Below are positions 11,247 through 20,644 of a DNA stretch of 64,000 nt, piece after piece. The notes under the pieces are model-generated. The model worked only from the letters and a program-made list of their open reading frames with translations, had not been told where the DNA came from and ran no database searches. Source of the DNA: Rusavskia elegans (Eukaryota; Ascomycota; Lecanoromycetes; Teloschistales; Teloschistaceae); assembly GCA_011316305.1 (NCBI GenBank), contig SAUG01000007.1, positions 372,001-436,000 of the forward strand, read 5' to 3'. Made by a program: the position numbers and the translations under genes. Every line of letters starts with the position of its first letter. Position 1 is the first letter of the stretch.

Positions 11247-11777
11247 CTATATTGGCGAATGCGAGTGTATTCGTGGAGGTGGACGAACCTTCTCGGGTTG
11301 TGCCATCCAGTCCGATGAATCGACATCATCTTCACGACCAGAAAGCCAGGGCCGGGAACACAACTGGTGGATGATCATACTGGACGTACATAGCATTACC
11401 AATGCGAGGAAGTAGGAGATGAGTTGCTCCCAGTAGCCGGAAAGGATGATAGACTTGGCCGGATAGCCCCAGAACATGTCCAAGAGGAGTAAGATGCTCG
11501 AAGAGGTAGAGAGGACCAGAGTCAGGGCGAGGAAGAAGGCGCCCAGTTGTCCCCAAGAGCCGAAGAGTTTTGTAGGTTTGGCTGGAGAGCGCCGGACGAT
11601 GGATCCAGCGACGAGTGAGAAGCTTGAAATGATGAAGAGAACAACCGCGGCGCCCCTTATGTTTGTCATCATGGTCCCAATTTGCCGGCCGTTTTGGAAT
11701 AGATGGTTGGAAGCTGCCTTTGGAATTTGTCTTGAATCAGATGTTCTAGCGCTGGAAATTGTGGTCGACAGTTGCAC
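11247..11777 (-). CDS. Orphan C: membrane protein with internally duplicated unit
   Basis: A single exon of 176 residues; an alternative start is the MM pair at residues 36-37. Hydrophobic segments alternate with two copies of one unit. Copy 1 reads PAKPTKLFGSWGQLGAFFLAL. Copy 2 reads PAKSIILSGYWEQLISYFLAL. The shared core is PAK-x3-L-x-G-x-W-x-QL-x2-[FY]FLAL, each continuing as a membrane helix. A polar tail rich in Asp, Ser and Pro ends the protein. The duplication argues that this frame is genuinely coding. No family recognised. Confidence 0.6.
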   Translation of the reverse strand: MQLSTTISSARTSDSRQIPKAASNHLFQNGRQIGTMMTNIRGAAVVLFIISSFSLVAGSIVRRSPAKPTKLFGSWGQLGAFFLALTLVLSTSSSILLLLDMFWGYPAKSIILSGYWEQLISYFLALVMLCTSSMIIHQLCSRPWLSGREDDVDSSDWMAQPEKVRPPPRIHSHSPI

Positions 11778-12618
11778 GTTGCGGTAGTCGACTAGCTCTT
11801 GGCTTGTATATTGGCAAAAATAAGAGCAGGAAGAAGGTTTTGTTCATCGACCCCTTATGAGTTCTTGATTGACTTCGTTCTTGTACCGCCTGCCGGGGGG
11901 CTTTTTATGTGGAATTGGAAGGTATTGAGATTGGAGAGATCTGAGCGGAATATATGTGCAAAGGACGGGCAAACGTGGGAAATGGGTGCTTTCCATGTGC
12001 AAAACCAGTCCTTATTAAAGTGGTGGAAACGCCCTCGCCTTAATCGGATCAGGCTAGAGCCCACGGTCCTGTGCCGTTTGTTATGACACGTTCCCAAGAG
12101 ATCGAAAGTAGCGTCAAGGATCATCGGATAGAGTATTCCCATCGTATGCCCTCAACGACCATGCCTGAGTATCGTACCACCGGGAGAAGCAACAGTCTGT
12201 ATATCGTAACCTACCTGAAGCAGGTGGATGGCTTAAGAGCTACAAAGGTAGCAATATCTTCGTACGGATTAAAGGGAGCCCGTAGAAAGCATTCGTCGAT
12301 GGAAGTAGTTGACAATTACACCACGAAGATGACACAATGACGGTCCTTGTATGCTACTGTTGTTCCGGTCGCCAGTCGTGCCAAAACATGCTGCATGAAT
12401 CCTGCAGTTCCACAGTTTTGAAAACATACTTTGGTGGATGCAATCTAATAATTTCCGTATCAGATACTTCGATCGAGCGTGCCTAGTACCTTGATTTCCC
12501 CATTCGCCAAAGTTAGGCACCCAATTGTGGCGGTTGTAATCTCCAACGTCAATCAAGCTTTCCATCATCCCTCAATCTTAATCGACGGTCCTGGTTGCTG
12601 AGGGCCCATCGGTTGCGA
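11778..12618. other. Intergenic, accessory block
   Basis: No supported gene between orphans C and D. Confidence 0.5.
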
Positions 12619-13188
12619 CTAAAACGGACGACCAAGCAGGGATAGTGCCACCGCGATCCGCTGCGACGTCACAGCATCTTCAACCATAGCAAGATACAAA
12701 ACCATGAAGCCGTGAGTCGCCCACATCTCCATTGTGTCGCAGAACCTTTCGACAAAGTCCAGCGGAATTACGTGGCCCTTTTCTGTTTGGATATGAAAGA
12801 CGAATGGGCCAATGGCAAGTTCGAGGGCTTGTTGGTTGATAATCGCCGGCCACATTTGGCGGGCATGGTCACGAAGGGTCGCATACAGCTGAGGTCCACG
12901 ATATTGCTGGAGATGAGCAGCAATGGTAGGTGCTACGCTCAAAGGAGGCGTAGAAATGAATGCCGCCAAGCGAAGAGAGATCAATTGGTATCGATTCAAG
13001 CTGATTGATGTTCGGGGAAGAAGAGAGTTGGCTTTACCATGCTCAACAATGACTTTGTCCTGAGGAGCCCGAGCAGCGACCCCGATTGTCGCCTTCGCAT
13101 CTTTGATTTGAACAGGAGATGAGTGACAACAGACGACTATAAAGCAAAGAAGGGTTACGAAGAGGTTGAGAAGCCTGATGGAATACAT
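12619..13188 (-). CDS. Orphan D: predicted small secreted protein
   Basis: A single exon of 189 residues starting MYSIRLLNLF; an in-frame ATG lies 19 codons upstream. The first 25 residues look like a signal peptide with a hydrophobic core LFVTLLCFIVVCC and a cleavable HSSP end. The mature part is moderately basic with a compact C-terminal half (AIGPFVFHI, IPLDFVERFCDTMEMW). That half resembles uncharacterised small secreted proteins of filamentous fungi in general style, but I do not recognise a named family. Its place among membrane-protein orphans suggests a cell-surface role; this is inference. Confidence 0.6.
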   Translation of the reverse strand: MYSIRLLNLFVTLLCFIVVCCHSSPVQIKDAKATIGVAARAPQDKVIVEHGKANSLLPRTSISLNRYQLISLRLAAFISTPPLSVAPTIAAHLQQYRGPQLYATLRDHARQMWPAIINQQALELAIGPFVFHIQTEKGHVIPLDFVERFCDTMEMWATHGFMVLYLAMVEDAVTSQRIAVALSLLGRPF

Positions 13189-14791
13189 TACGGCTACGGC
13201 CGTGGATGGAGGGATGAACGAGATCCGCTGGAATATATGCAACACATAGGATCGAGATAGTGGTACGCCATGGTAAATGATATAGAAATGATGTGACGGT
13301 TAGCAGTGGCCCTGACGGATGTCCGTGTACTCCGTAAGTGTACCTTGCTTGCGCACTGTCAATTCGCTTGCGTCGCTTGAAGACGGTAGCAGGAGCATCG
13401 GCGGCGCTCTGGCCGTCTGAAGATTGTGCAGGGGTTTTCAAGACGGTCTCGTGCCATAGCTCCGGTAAGGAAGGTTTCGATGGATCTGGCAGCGAACCGC
13501 GAGTCATCGCCGAACGCAAGTACTGCCCCGATGCGAGACCCGTCTGGCGTTGTAGGTCCATGGCTCCACCAGATGCTTGTTGCTTGCCCGTCGTTGTCTA
13601 TTGGCAGCAATTGTTGGCTGGCGGTTGGATGAGCGATAGCGGAGGTCTGTGTGTACTTTGAAAAGCTCAGAAGAATATCTGACCACCGAGAAGCTGTAAA
13701 GGTGCCAGTGCAGCGACCCCGTTGTTCACGCTCACTGGCCCTTCGAGTAGTGACGTGTTCCCCACTCCGGTCGGACAGTTCGCAATAAATGAGGCGGTGA
13801 TGTGGAAACACCACAGTGTGACGTTCCTGTTTCGTGGCGCCAGAGATGGTTAGGGTTTGGAATTCACGTGATGTGTTGAATACGAGTACGGCCCACAACA
13901 ACCGGTACCTCGATAATGTATATCGTCCTAACGATTGCACAGATGCTACCATACAGCTGCTACGTTGACTACCTTAGTATCGTTATGTCCAATGGCGGAA
14001 TAACTTAGCCCCATTATGATTTCGATTGATATTATTATGTGCCCCAGGTCTATTGGTTGCTGTGCCCGCATAGCGATCTATTCTTGTTCTAACGAGTCAG
14101 TCACCCAGTCCCCGAAGCCCTTATCCATTGAAAATACACCTATGTTGTAATGAACGGAACAGTTGTAAAGTGACGTCTGAACAATTGCAACAATAGCCTT
14201 CGTTCCACTCAACTCGGCATGAAGATCTTGGACAATGACTACGATTAGCTCTACCGGTGACTTACAGTATCTACTTGATCAACAGCCAGCCCGGCATAAG
14301 TACTATGAATCTCTCCAAGCTAGGGAAACTAACGCTCTCTTTCAGCTCCAATTTGCTCTCGACGTTGTAACCAGATCCTGCTGAATGGCTACCGGCCTTT
14401 GCAAGCTCGAATCAGTCCAAGCACGATTCTCTCAAGCTTTGTAGATTTTCTTTTAGTGTTCCACATTTCGATTTTCGTTAACTTCAGAGCAAATTTTCAT
14501 CCACACGACTGCCCCTCGACGGTCCGAATTTTCCTCTTTCTATATATCTTCTCGCAAGGTAATTCTGGCAAGCTTCTCAAACATCTTCTGGCATCGTCAC
14601 CAAACAACATTCCTCTGCCTCCATTCTTGCGTATACTTCTGTGGTCAAAGAGACACTTTATATTCAGGCCTCGAAAAAGCCTAAACCCATTTCCTCAGCC
14701 AGCAAAGCAACCAAAACCCTCAGCAAATTCTTCTCCCCACCTCTCACATATCCCCTTCGCCATCTCACCATCACCATCAACAGCCACAGAC
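13189..14791. other. Long intergenic region with transposon relic
   Basis: This 1.6-kb gap separates orphan D (minus) from orphan E (plus). It holds a degenerate copy of the inverted-repeat element at about 13891-14096. The open frame 13359-13952 runs antisense through unremarkable sequence into that repeat, so I do not call it a gene. Confidence 0.6.
13891..14096 (+). mobile_element. Degenerate MITE-like element, copy 1
   Basis: The stretch is similar along most of its length to the element at 52705-52928 and in the same orientation. Shared segments include CACAACAACC, TATCGTCCTAACGATTGCAC and CTATTCTTGTTCT. The right terminal repeat is recognisable at 14069-14096; the left one is not preserved. 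Several of the differences are C/T or G/A transitions. Confidence 0.7.
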
Positions 14792-15178
14792 ATGCCTCCC
14801 TTTCCACAATCACTCATCCATCCATTCGAGGTTGCCAGTTCCGGCCCCATCTTCCCCAGGACTGCCGCCGAAGCAAGCCCTCCAAAAAACCCCTTGCAAC
14901 CCTTGATGCTCTATGCGCTCATCACCGCCAGCATCTTCACCGTTCTAATCATCTTCGGATTCGTGTCACTGGCTTTCTGTGATCTCCATTACAGGACCAG
15001 GATGGGGGTGCCGCACAGTGACCGGGGTCGTGTTGCGCAGTTGGAGTCCAGATACTTCGAGAACAACCGCGGGTATGGGACGACAAGCGAACACGACATT
15101 CGTGAGGATGAGACCAGTACATTCGCGGAGGTGAAAGATCATCGGGATACGGACAGTGTTCTTAGTCGAATTGTGTGA
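14792..15178 (+). CDS. Orphan E: single-pass membrane protein
   Basis: A single exon of 128 residues using the ATG at 14792 (context ACAGACATGCC). The upstream open frame is G-poor low-complexity sequence and probably 5' UTR. A Pro-rich N-terminus of about 45 residues precedes one membrane helix (LMLYALITASIFTVLIIFGF), then a polar tail with HYRTR and acidic residues. The helix and the following YRT motif match those of orphan F immediately downstream, so the two look like tandem paralogues. Function unknown. Confidence 0.6.
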   Translation: MPPFPQSLIHPFEVASSGPIFPRTAAEASPPKNPLQPLMLYALITASIFTVLIIFGFVSLAFCDLHYRTRMGVPHSDRGRVAQLESRYFENNRGYGTTSEHDIREDETSTFAEVKDHRDTDSVLSRIV

Positions 15179-15731
15179 AGAGTGGAGGAAGGGGTATGTA
15201 TACATACATGTACTGGGAATTAGGAGAAGTGAACGGACGGCTACTCGATTATCTGTATTCGGAAGACGTCGGCTACGGTCTTCTGGAAGCTCAGGGTGCG
15301 GCTTCCCAAATTTCGAGGAAAGGGATGGCTGAGTCATTTGCACGCAATTTTTGACGGTATCGAATCCAGTGTACGTTCTCAAATACATAATTCGGACATG
15401 GCCCTGAACGTGAGCTTAGGTAGGGCAAGTTTCATTTTCTAGCGTCCAATATCAAGCTCATAAAAGCACCATTTTTTCTGACTGTACTTTACACATACTC
15501 AATAAAAACCAGCTCACCACTCAACATCCCCTCACCTCCATTTTCCTCCCATCCTTCAGACCAATACCTTCATATCAACCCCAAGACATTTCCCATCCCA
15601 TCAACTACATAAAACCCAATAACCCCAACACCAAAATATCAAGCATACACGATATCTATCCCGCCACCATCACCTCACAACTTCACTCACCCACCTCACC
15701 CACCTCCCCACCCAACATCCCGCCAACAAAA
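15179..15731. other. Intergenic, strongly G-depleted
   Basis: Between orphans E and F. From about 15480 the plus strand contains very little G and is C/A-rich up to and into orphan F; it is probably the promoter and 5' UTR of F. Confidence 0.55.
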
Positions 15732-16019
15732 ATGCCCACCCCCCAAACCCCCCCAACATCCAACCCTCTTAACTCTTCCACACCAACATCCTCGCCAGAA
15801 GCAAACTACTGGTCCGACCCCCAAACATGGTCCACACTCTTACTATATACGTTCATCACAATCGGCATCGTCGTCGTCCTAGTATGTCTGGTGCTGTTCA
15901 TGTACGAACTCAGCGATCAATATCGTACCGCGAGGTTTGTGGCTTTGAATTGTGATTTTGACGATGAGAGGGAGTTGGAAGGTTGTAGGGGATTTGAGGA
16001 TATGGGGGTGGGGGTTTGA
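15732..16019 (+). CDS. Orphan F: small single-pass membrane protein
   Basis: A single exon of 95 residues. A Pro/Thr/Ser-rich N-terminus of about 30 residues precedes one helix (LLLYTFITIGIVVVLVCLVL) and a short acidic tail with QYRTARF. Alignment with orphan E shows the shared pattern LxLY-x2-IT-x2-I-x2-VL, then YRT. The coding strand is C-rich in the first half and G-rich at the end, running directly into a G-tract region. Function unknown. Confidence 0.55.
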   Translation: MPTPQTPPTSNPLNSSTPTSSPEANYWSDPQTWSTLLLYTFITIGIVVVLVCLVLFMYELSDQYRTARFVALNCDFDDERELEGCRGFEDMGVGV

Positions 16020-16110
16020 ATGGGGAGGGATTGGTGAGGGGGGAGGGTGAGGGGGGAGGGTGAGGGGGTGAGGGGGTGAAGAGTGGAGTGTGGGAGGGAG
16101 GGAGATGGGA
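16003..16110 (+). repeat. G-tract array with quadruplex potential
   Basis: The last codons and 3' flank of orphan F carry more than ten runs of three to six G on the plus (sense) strand, separated by short A/T spacers such as GGGTGAGGGGG. C is almost absent. The array could form G-quadruplexes in the transcript or the DNA. Confidence 0.7.
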
Positions 16111-16407
16111 TGGTTTTGGGTAGATTTTTAGGGAATGGATGATTTGCTTGTGTGAGATTGTCTTAGGCATGATGCATGCGGCATTGGCAATGGGTCATGA
16201 TGGATCATCTGAGACAGACAAGTCGTCTGCGTTGGTGGCTGCACGTTGAGCAGGTAGACAAGGAAGTCAATGCCACCGCAAGGGATTCAGTCTAGTATAT
16301 TGTAGTATACGACTGACCGTCATCATAGGTGTCCAAGGTAAGCCGCGTATCAAGTCCGGTTTATCCAACCATCCCAAGAATTACGTACTCCTAGTCAGTT
16401 GCCTCTA

Positions 16408-17307
16408 TTACCACTCAACGAATTCGCATGGCTTCTCACAGCCCTCAACTGGTTCTTCCATCTCGACATTGCTGGTCGCCGTCTCCACATCTGCTAGATT
16501 CGCAGCTTTGGTATCCACTGCTTTTGATGCATCCGCGAACTCGATATGCATGACTTTGATCCCCTCAGTATGCGATTCGTAGGTTCTCTTAGCGTTTCCC
16601 TTGGCTTTCCTTGGGCGCTCGTGATGTTGTCGTCCCTTGGAGGAGGTAAAAAGGATCGTTCCCAGAAGGAAGAGTAGAACTAGACCGAGAAAGAAGGGGA
16701 CAGGATCCGAAGCGACGCCACACAAAAGAATTTTGCATTTGTTTCCGTGCGGCGCCTGGCAGATGCTCCTAGACTCATATTTTAGCGTCACTTGAGCGGC
16801 ATTCATACTGTTCTGGGATCCGTCGCTCTGGGATTCGAATAGGAGATGGTTCTCAAAGGCTGCAAAGGGCTCCTTTATGTCTTCGAAAACGTTCTGAGAT
16901 TGATCGTGCGGCTGCACGTGGGCGCGTCGACTCAAGAAACTGAAAGGATTGTTCTTCGATGGGATAGCGGTGGATGTATACGGGCATGCATCGTCGTCGT
17001 CGCTGTCGTCGTCGTCACAGGAATGCCGTCCGCTGCCGCCCAATGGACGCTTTGAGCCTCTGCCTCCCTTGGTGCCGCCCAAATACGAAGGACTCTTCGG
17101 GCCTTTGCCTCCCTTGCTGCTCCCGGAGTACGAGGGACGCCTCGAGCTACTGCCTCCCTTGGAACCACCTGAGTACGAAGAGGTTCCCCTTGTGCCGCCT
17201 GATCCGAACAGATTGCCACCCTTGGATCCAGAGGACGATGAGACCGAGCCCCCTCCAGAACGGCCACCGCTGCCGCTGGAACCGCCGCCACCACCTCTTG
17301 GTGACAT
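16408..17307 (-). CDS. Orphan H: Gly/Ser-repeat protein with one membrane helix
   Basis: A single exon of 299 residues from the Met before SPRGGGG (17307); the frame is open 32 codons further. Residues 1-95 are a Gly/Ser-rich repeat with recurring SKGG/TKGG steps. An acidic run CDDDDSDDDDAC flanked by two cysteines follows. The middle part is hydrophilic with several Cys. One strong helix near residue 210 (FFLGLVLLFLLGTILF) is followed by a basic segment and an acidic tail with Cys near the C-terminus. No signal peptide is evident and no family recognised. Confidence 0.6.
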   Translation of the reverse strand: MSPRGGGGGSSGSGGRSGGGSVSSSSGSKGGNLFGSGGTRGTSSYSGGSKGGSSSRRPSYSGSSKGGKGPKSPSYLGGTKGGRGSKRPLGGSGRHSCDDDDSDDDDACPYTSTAIPSKNNPFSFLSRRAHVQPHDQSQNVFEDIKEPFAAFENHLLFESQSDGSQNSMNAAQVTLKYESRSICQAPHGNKCKILLCGVASDPVPFFLGLVLLFLLGTILFTSSKGRQHHERPRKAKGNAKRTYESHTEGIKVMHIEFADASKAVDTKAANLADVETATSNVEMEEPVEGCEKPCEFVEW

Positions 17308-18103
17308 GTTGAGTTGACGAAGAGTACGAAGTATGTCTAAGTGTCTGGCTTTGCAATTGAAAATGAGAAAGAGTCCCAAATCTGAGTCTTCGCCAATGAC
17401 CAAAGACCAATCGAATTGTCCCTGGGTTCAGGAAAGTGAAGAGTAATGTCCAACAGGAAAGGCAACAAAGTTGAAAGATTTATATCATCTGGACAGAGCT
17501 TCGACAGTACTTGCGGAATAGTATGCTGGGCTGTGCAAGGAATATCGTGCTCACAAGCTAGGCAGACTGGGAGAATCTCGAAACATATGTGTTGCGCTAA
17601 CCTTGATAGAGACCGTCAATTTGGAAAATGTGGCCCGCTACGAGGGATTTTGGTTGGACTGCCCTGCTGGAAAATTGCGATCTGTTGGGGACGAGTAGCG
17701 TAGCGTGAGAGCGTATGAACCAAGGTTGGAAAGTCCCTGAACAAGTCTGGTAGAATTGCGTAAACTCGCAAAACCTGCTCATGCACAGCCTGCTAATCGA
17801 AAATACACGACTAAAAAAATCTGCTTTAGGATTTGATTCGATGTCTATCTCCATGCGACCTCCCTGAACTCAAGCTGCCGTGATTGGAGAACATCGAAAG
17901 ATCTGGTCCCAATATTCATCCCAGTTGCCGAACGGGAATATGCCTATAGCATAATTAGATGAAGCTATAACGATCAAATCCGGCATCTTCGTATCCCATG
18001 CACTGGTGGGGTCTCCGATTTGGCTGGCAGTCGAGGCATCCGATGTCCACCCCGCCAGTCGAAGGAATAGGAAAAAAGATCTTTCAGCGCAATCCTGCCG
18101 AAG
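17308..18103. other. Intergenic, with 36-bp stretch shared with orphan B
   Basis: No gene is called here, but 18047-18082 is nearly identical to 9790-9827, the 3' end of orphan B. It could be the displaced or frameshifted 3' end of orphan G. Confidence 0.5.
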
Positions 18104-18991
18104 CTACCGAGGATGCTGCCAACGGCATAATGAGTAGACCGTACGTCGGAATTGCCTGTCACTGGTATACATTGTGCTTTGGTCTTCGAATTTGAGAGGA
18201 TCCTCCAGAGCGTATTCAGGCAGCGTCTCAAGAGATGGTTGGGTTCGAACAACGCTGCTCGTATCGTGTTCTCCTGTACCGAAGGGCGGCTGATGAGCTA
18301 TCGGTCTAGCGACCTCAAGCCCAGCAATGATATCCTGGTCTGATCGAAGTTGATACTGTTCCCAAATTCTTTCTCTATCTCTTAGATGAGCAGCCTCGGG
18401 CGTCCTCAATCTGTTCGTACCCAATGATGCTTGGATTTCCTGGGCTCGTTGCTGCGCAATAACAGATTTGTGGCGAGCCAGACGCTCATCAAGGCGCTCC
18501 CTGAGCTGGAGTTGCTGTCCACTGAGGTCGGTAGTCGTTCGAGTTGAGAAATCCCGCTGCTGGTGTGAATGACGCCGAATGCCGTGCTCTTGCCGCTCTC
18601 TCTTGGGTTGTCCACTGCGGTGGTTTCGATCTTGCCTTTCCATAATCTGAATATGCCCTTCAGCCGCAGTTGTGGCCCATGAGTGCTTCCATTTCACAAA
18701 GCCTGCGACGCAGAGCACTATGACTATGCAGACGATAGCGATGATGGAAGAGTCATGGGAGCCTTTGACCTCGCACGGTCCAGTGTCGCTACTCTGGGTC
18801 TTGGAGCCATTGCAGCTCGTTTTCGAGGCTTCAGGTTGTGCTTTGTTGAGGGATTGAATGGGCTTAGAGGAGGTCAACTCCTGGTAGAGAATAATGTCAT
18901 GTCTGGCCTGTCGATATTGGGAATTCGATGCTGGTCCTTCGGGTGGTTGCAGGGCGGGTGGCATCACTGGAGAGCATACGTTGAACACCAA
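18104..18991 (-). CDS. Orphan G: single-pass membrane protein with coiled-coil tail, likely relative of orphan B
   Basis: A single open frame of 295 residues. A polar N-terminus of about 80 residues precedes one helix (SSIIAIVCIVIVLCVAGFV) and a basic stop-transfer. The tail is Arg/Glu/Gln-rich and likely coiled coil (LRERLDERLARHKSVIAQQR). It then has SLETLPEYALEDP, which matches STETLPIYRTP in orphan B. Sequence resembling B's last residues (FF-PI-STGGV) lies past the stop in another frame. The 3' end may therefore be frameshifted or differently spliced; I could not find a convincing intron that joins them. Confidence 0.55.
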   Translation of the reverse strand: MVFNVCSPVMPPALQPPEGPASNSQYRQARHDIILYQELTSSKPIQSLNKAQPEASKTSCNGSKTQSSDTGPCEVKGSHDSSIIAIVCIVIVLCVAGFVKWKHSWATTAAEGHIQIMERQDRNHRSGQPKRERQEHGIRRHSHQQRDFSTRTTTDLSGQQLQLRERLDERLARHKSVIAQQRAQEIQASLGTNRLRTPEAAHLRDRERIWEQYQLRSDQDIIAGLEVARPIAHQPPFGTGEHDTSSVVRTQPSLETLPEYALEDPLKFEDQSTMYTSDRQFRRTVYSLCRWQHPR

Positions 18992-20644
18992 ATACCTTGA
19001 AGCTGGCCGGCTAATGGCGCACGGGGGATGTGCTGCTTTAATCTGACCTTAGATTATGGTTGCTCTTGTGGGGTTAGGTAGATTATCCGGAAGCATCAGG
19101 AAGTGAGCAAATTTGGGACCACATACTCCACAGTAGGGTTCGGGTATCTTCAGCGATTGGCCCCAAGGATGAGCCCTTCTTGTTCTACCAAATACTCCCT
19201 CTTTCCGCCAGCCAACAAGTAACGCAACGCGTAGGCTTCAGTCCCCAAGGAAACTCAGATACAATACTTACCGGAGGTGAGCAAGGACCTTGGTAAAGCA
19301 TAGGGAAGAGCGTGTAGATTTGACCATGATTGGCGGAAAGAGCACAGCATGCACACCACATAGGCACGTATGAGACCGAATGGAATATACAACTTCACCT
19401 TGCCCAAATCTTCACTCTCACTATTCCCACCAAGACTACTTGCAAGAAAAATTCTTTGCCATGAGTTAAACCACAGGGATAAGTCGGAACCAGCGATGTA
19501 GGAACATCTTCCCTGTGCTCCTTTTGGGCGGTGGTGTTGCTATTGAGTCGATCAAAGTTTACGGAAAGTATGGTTATCTGTGATCTTGTTATAGGCAGCA
19601 TAATGTAAGTGGAGGATTGACAAGAATGAACGATGACGCAGAGCCGTGGAGGGCAAAAGGACGAAAAGTCGTCGTCCAGGGGTCGCGGAATGCCTAGTCT
19701 TGACGAGGGTAGCGTAGAGTGAACATATCAATGAAAGAAAGGGGTTCTTGTGGAGTTCAGAAAACCTCGTCCCGATGCCTGAGCATGTCATCCAGTACGT
19801 GCCAGAACAGTCACGGAGCGACATTAAAGGACTCTGAGATGACTGCGTTGTCTTGCTGCATACAACTGGTGAACCTTTTTGCACGATCATCGTCTTAACC
19901 AACCTGACAAGATTCTACCTCACGCCAGGTCTTCGGAGACGAGATCGGAGTCAATGCTTACCTGTCCTCGTCTCCATACGGCATAGATATGTCTGATATG
20001 GGAAAGAACTACCAATGGATCTATAGGTATGGCTTATTGGATCGTATAGATAATCGGCCAACCATCACTGAAGGTGCAATCCATAGGACCCGAATCGAAG
20101 TAGCCGCCGCACGCGGCGTGTTGTTTCTGCAGGATGCAGCATGCAGGTCATGATGCACGTCTGCCCGAATCGGGTTGAGGGACATGCATGGGATGGTATA
20201 TATAGTTTTTTGTGCGTCCAGCGGTTACAGCATGCGTGTGCGGTGCATGAGATCCAGATCACATGGCTATTGGAAGAAGCTTCTTGCTTGGTATCAAATG
20301 ATGCAGTAGCTTACTTAGACCCAACGAGCCCATCTAGGAGAAATCGACTGGATCCGAACGCCCGTGACAGCACAGAGCCCCTGCCCGGTGCCACGTATAT
20401 CCTGCAACAGATTACCGTAAAAGCCGGATATGAAAAAAGAGTCCCAGTCTTCCCCCCTTCTTTGATAACTCCGCCAGTGATCAGAAGGAATTGCGGCTGG
20501 CAACCGCCATTACAATCCAGAGCTACCCTGAACATATCTGCGCCAGGTTCTCCGAAGTATTGCACTACCCTTTTAGATGGTTTTTCGGCCCCTCTTCTAT
20601 GACTTGCACCGACCCTGTCTGACTCGTACCCTGTCCATGCTTGT
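18992..20644. other. Intergenic, 1.65 kb
   Basis: Both strands were read; no frame shows family motifs and I found no tRNA, rRNA or repeat. It marks the boundary between the accessory block and the housekeeping genes from RasA onward. Confidence 0.5.

Noticed and set aside
13359..13952. 197-codon minus-strand frame as a gene
   Set aside because: It runs into a dispersed repeat at its 5' end, shows no domain, and its composition looks random.
20141..20602. 153-codon plus-strand frame near rasA
   Set aside because: No family motif, no repeat and no splice continuation; it overlaps the rasA terminator region.
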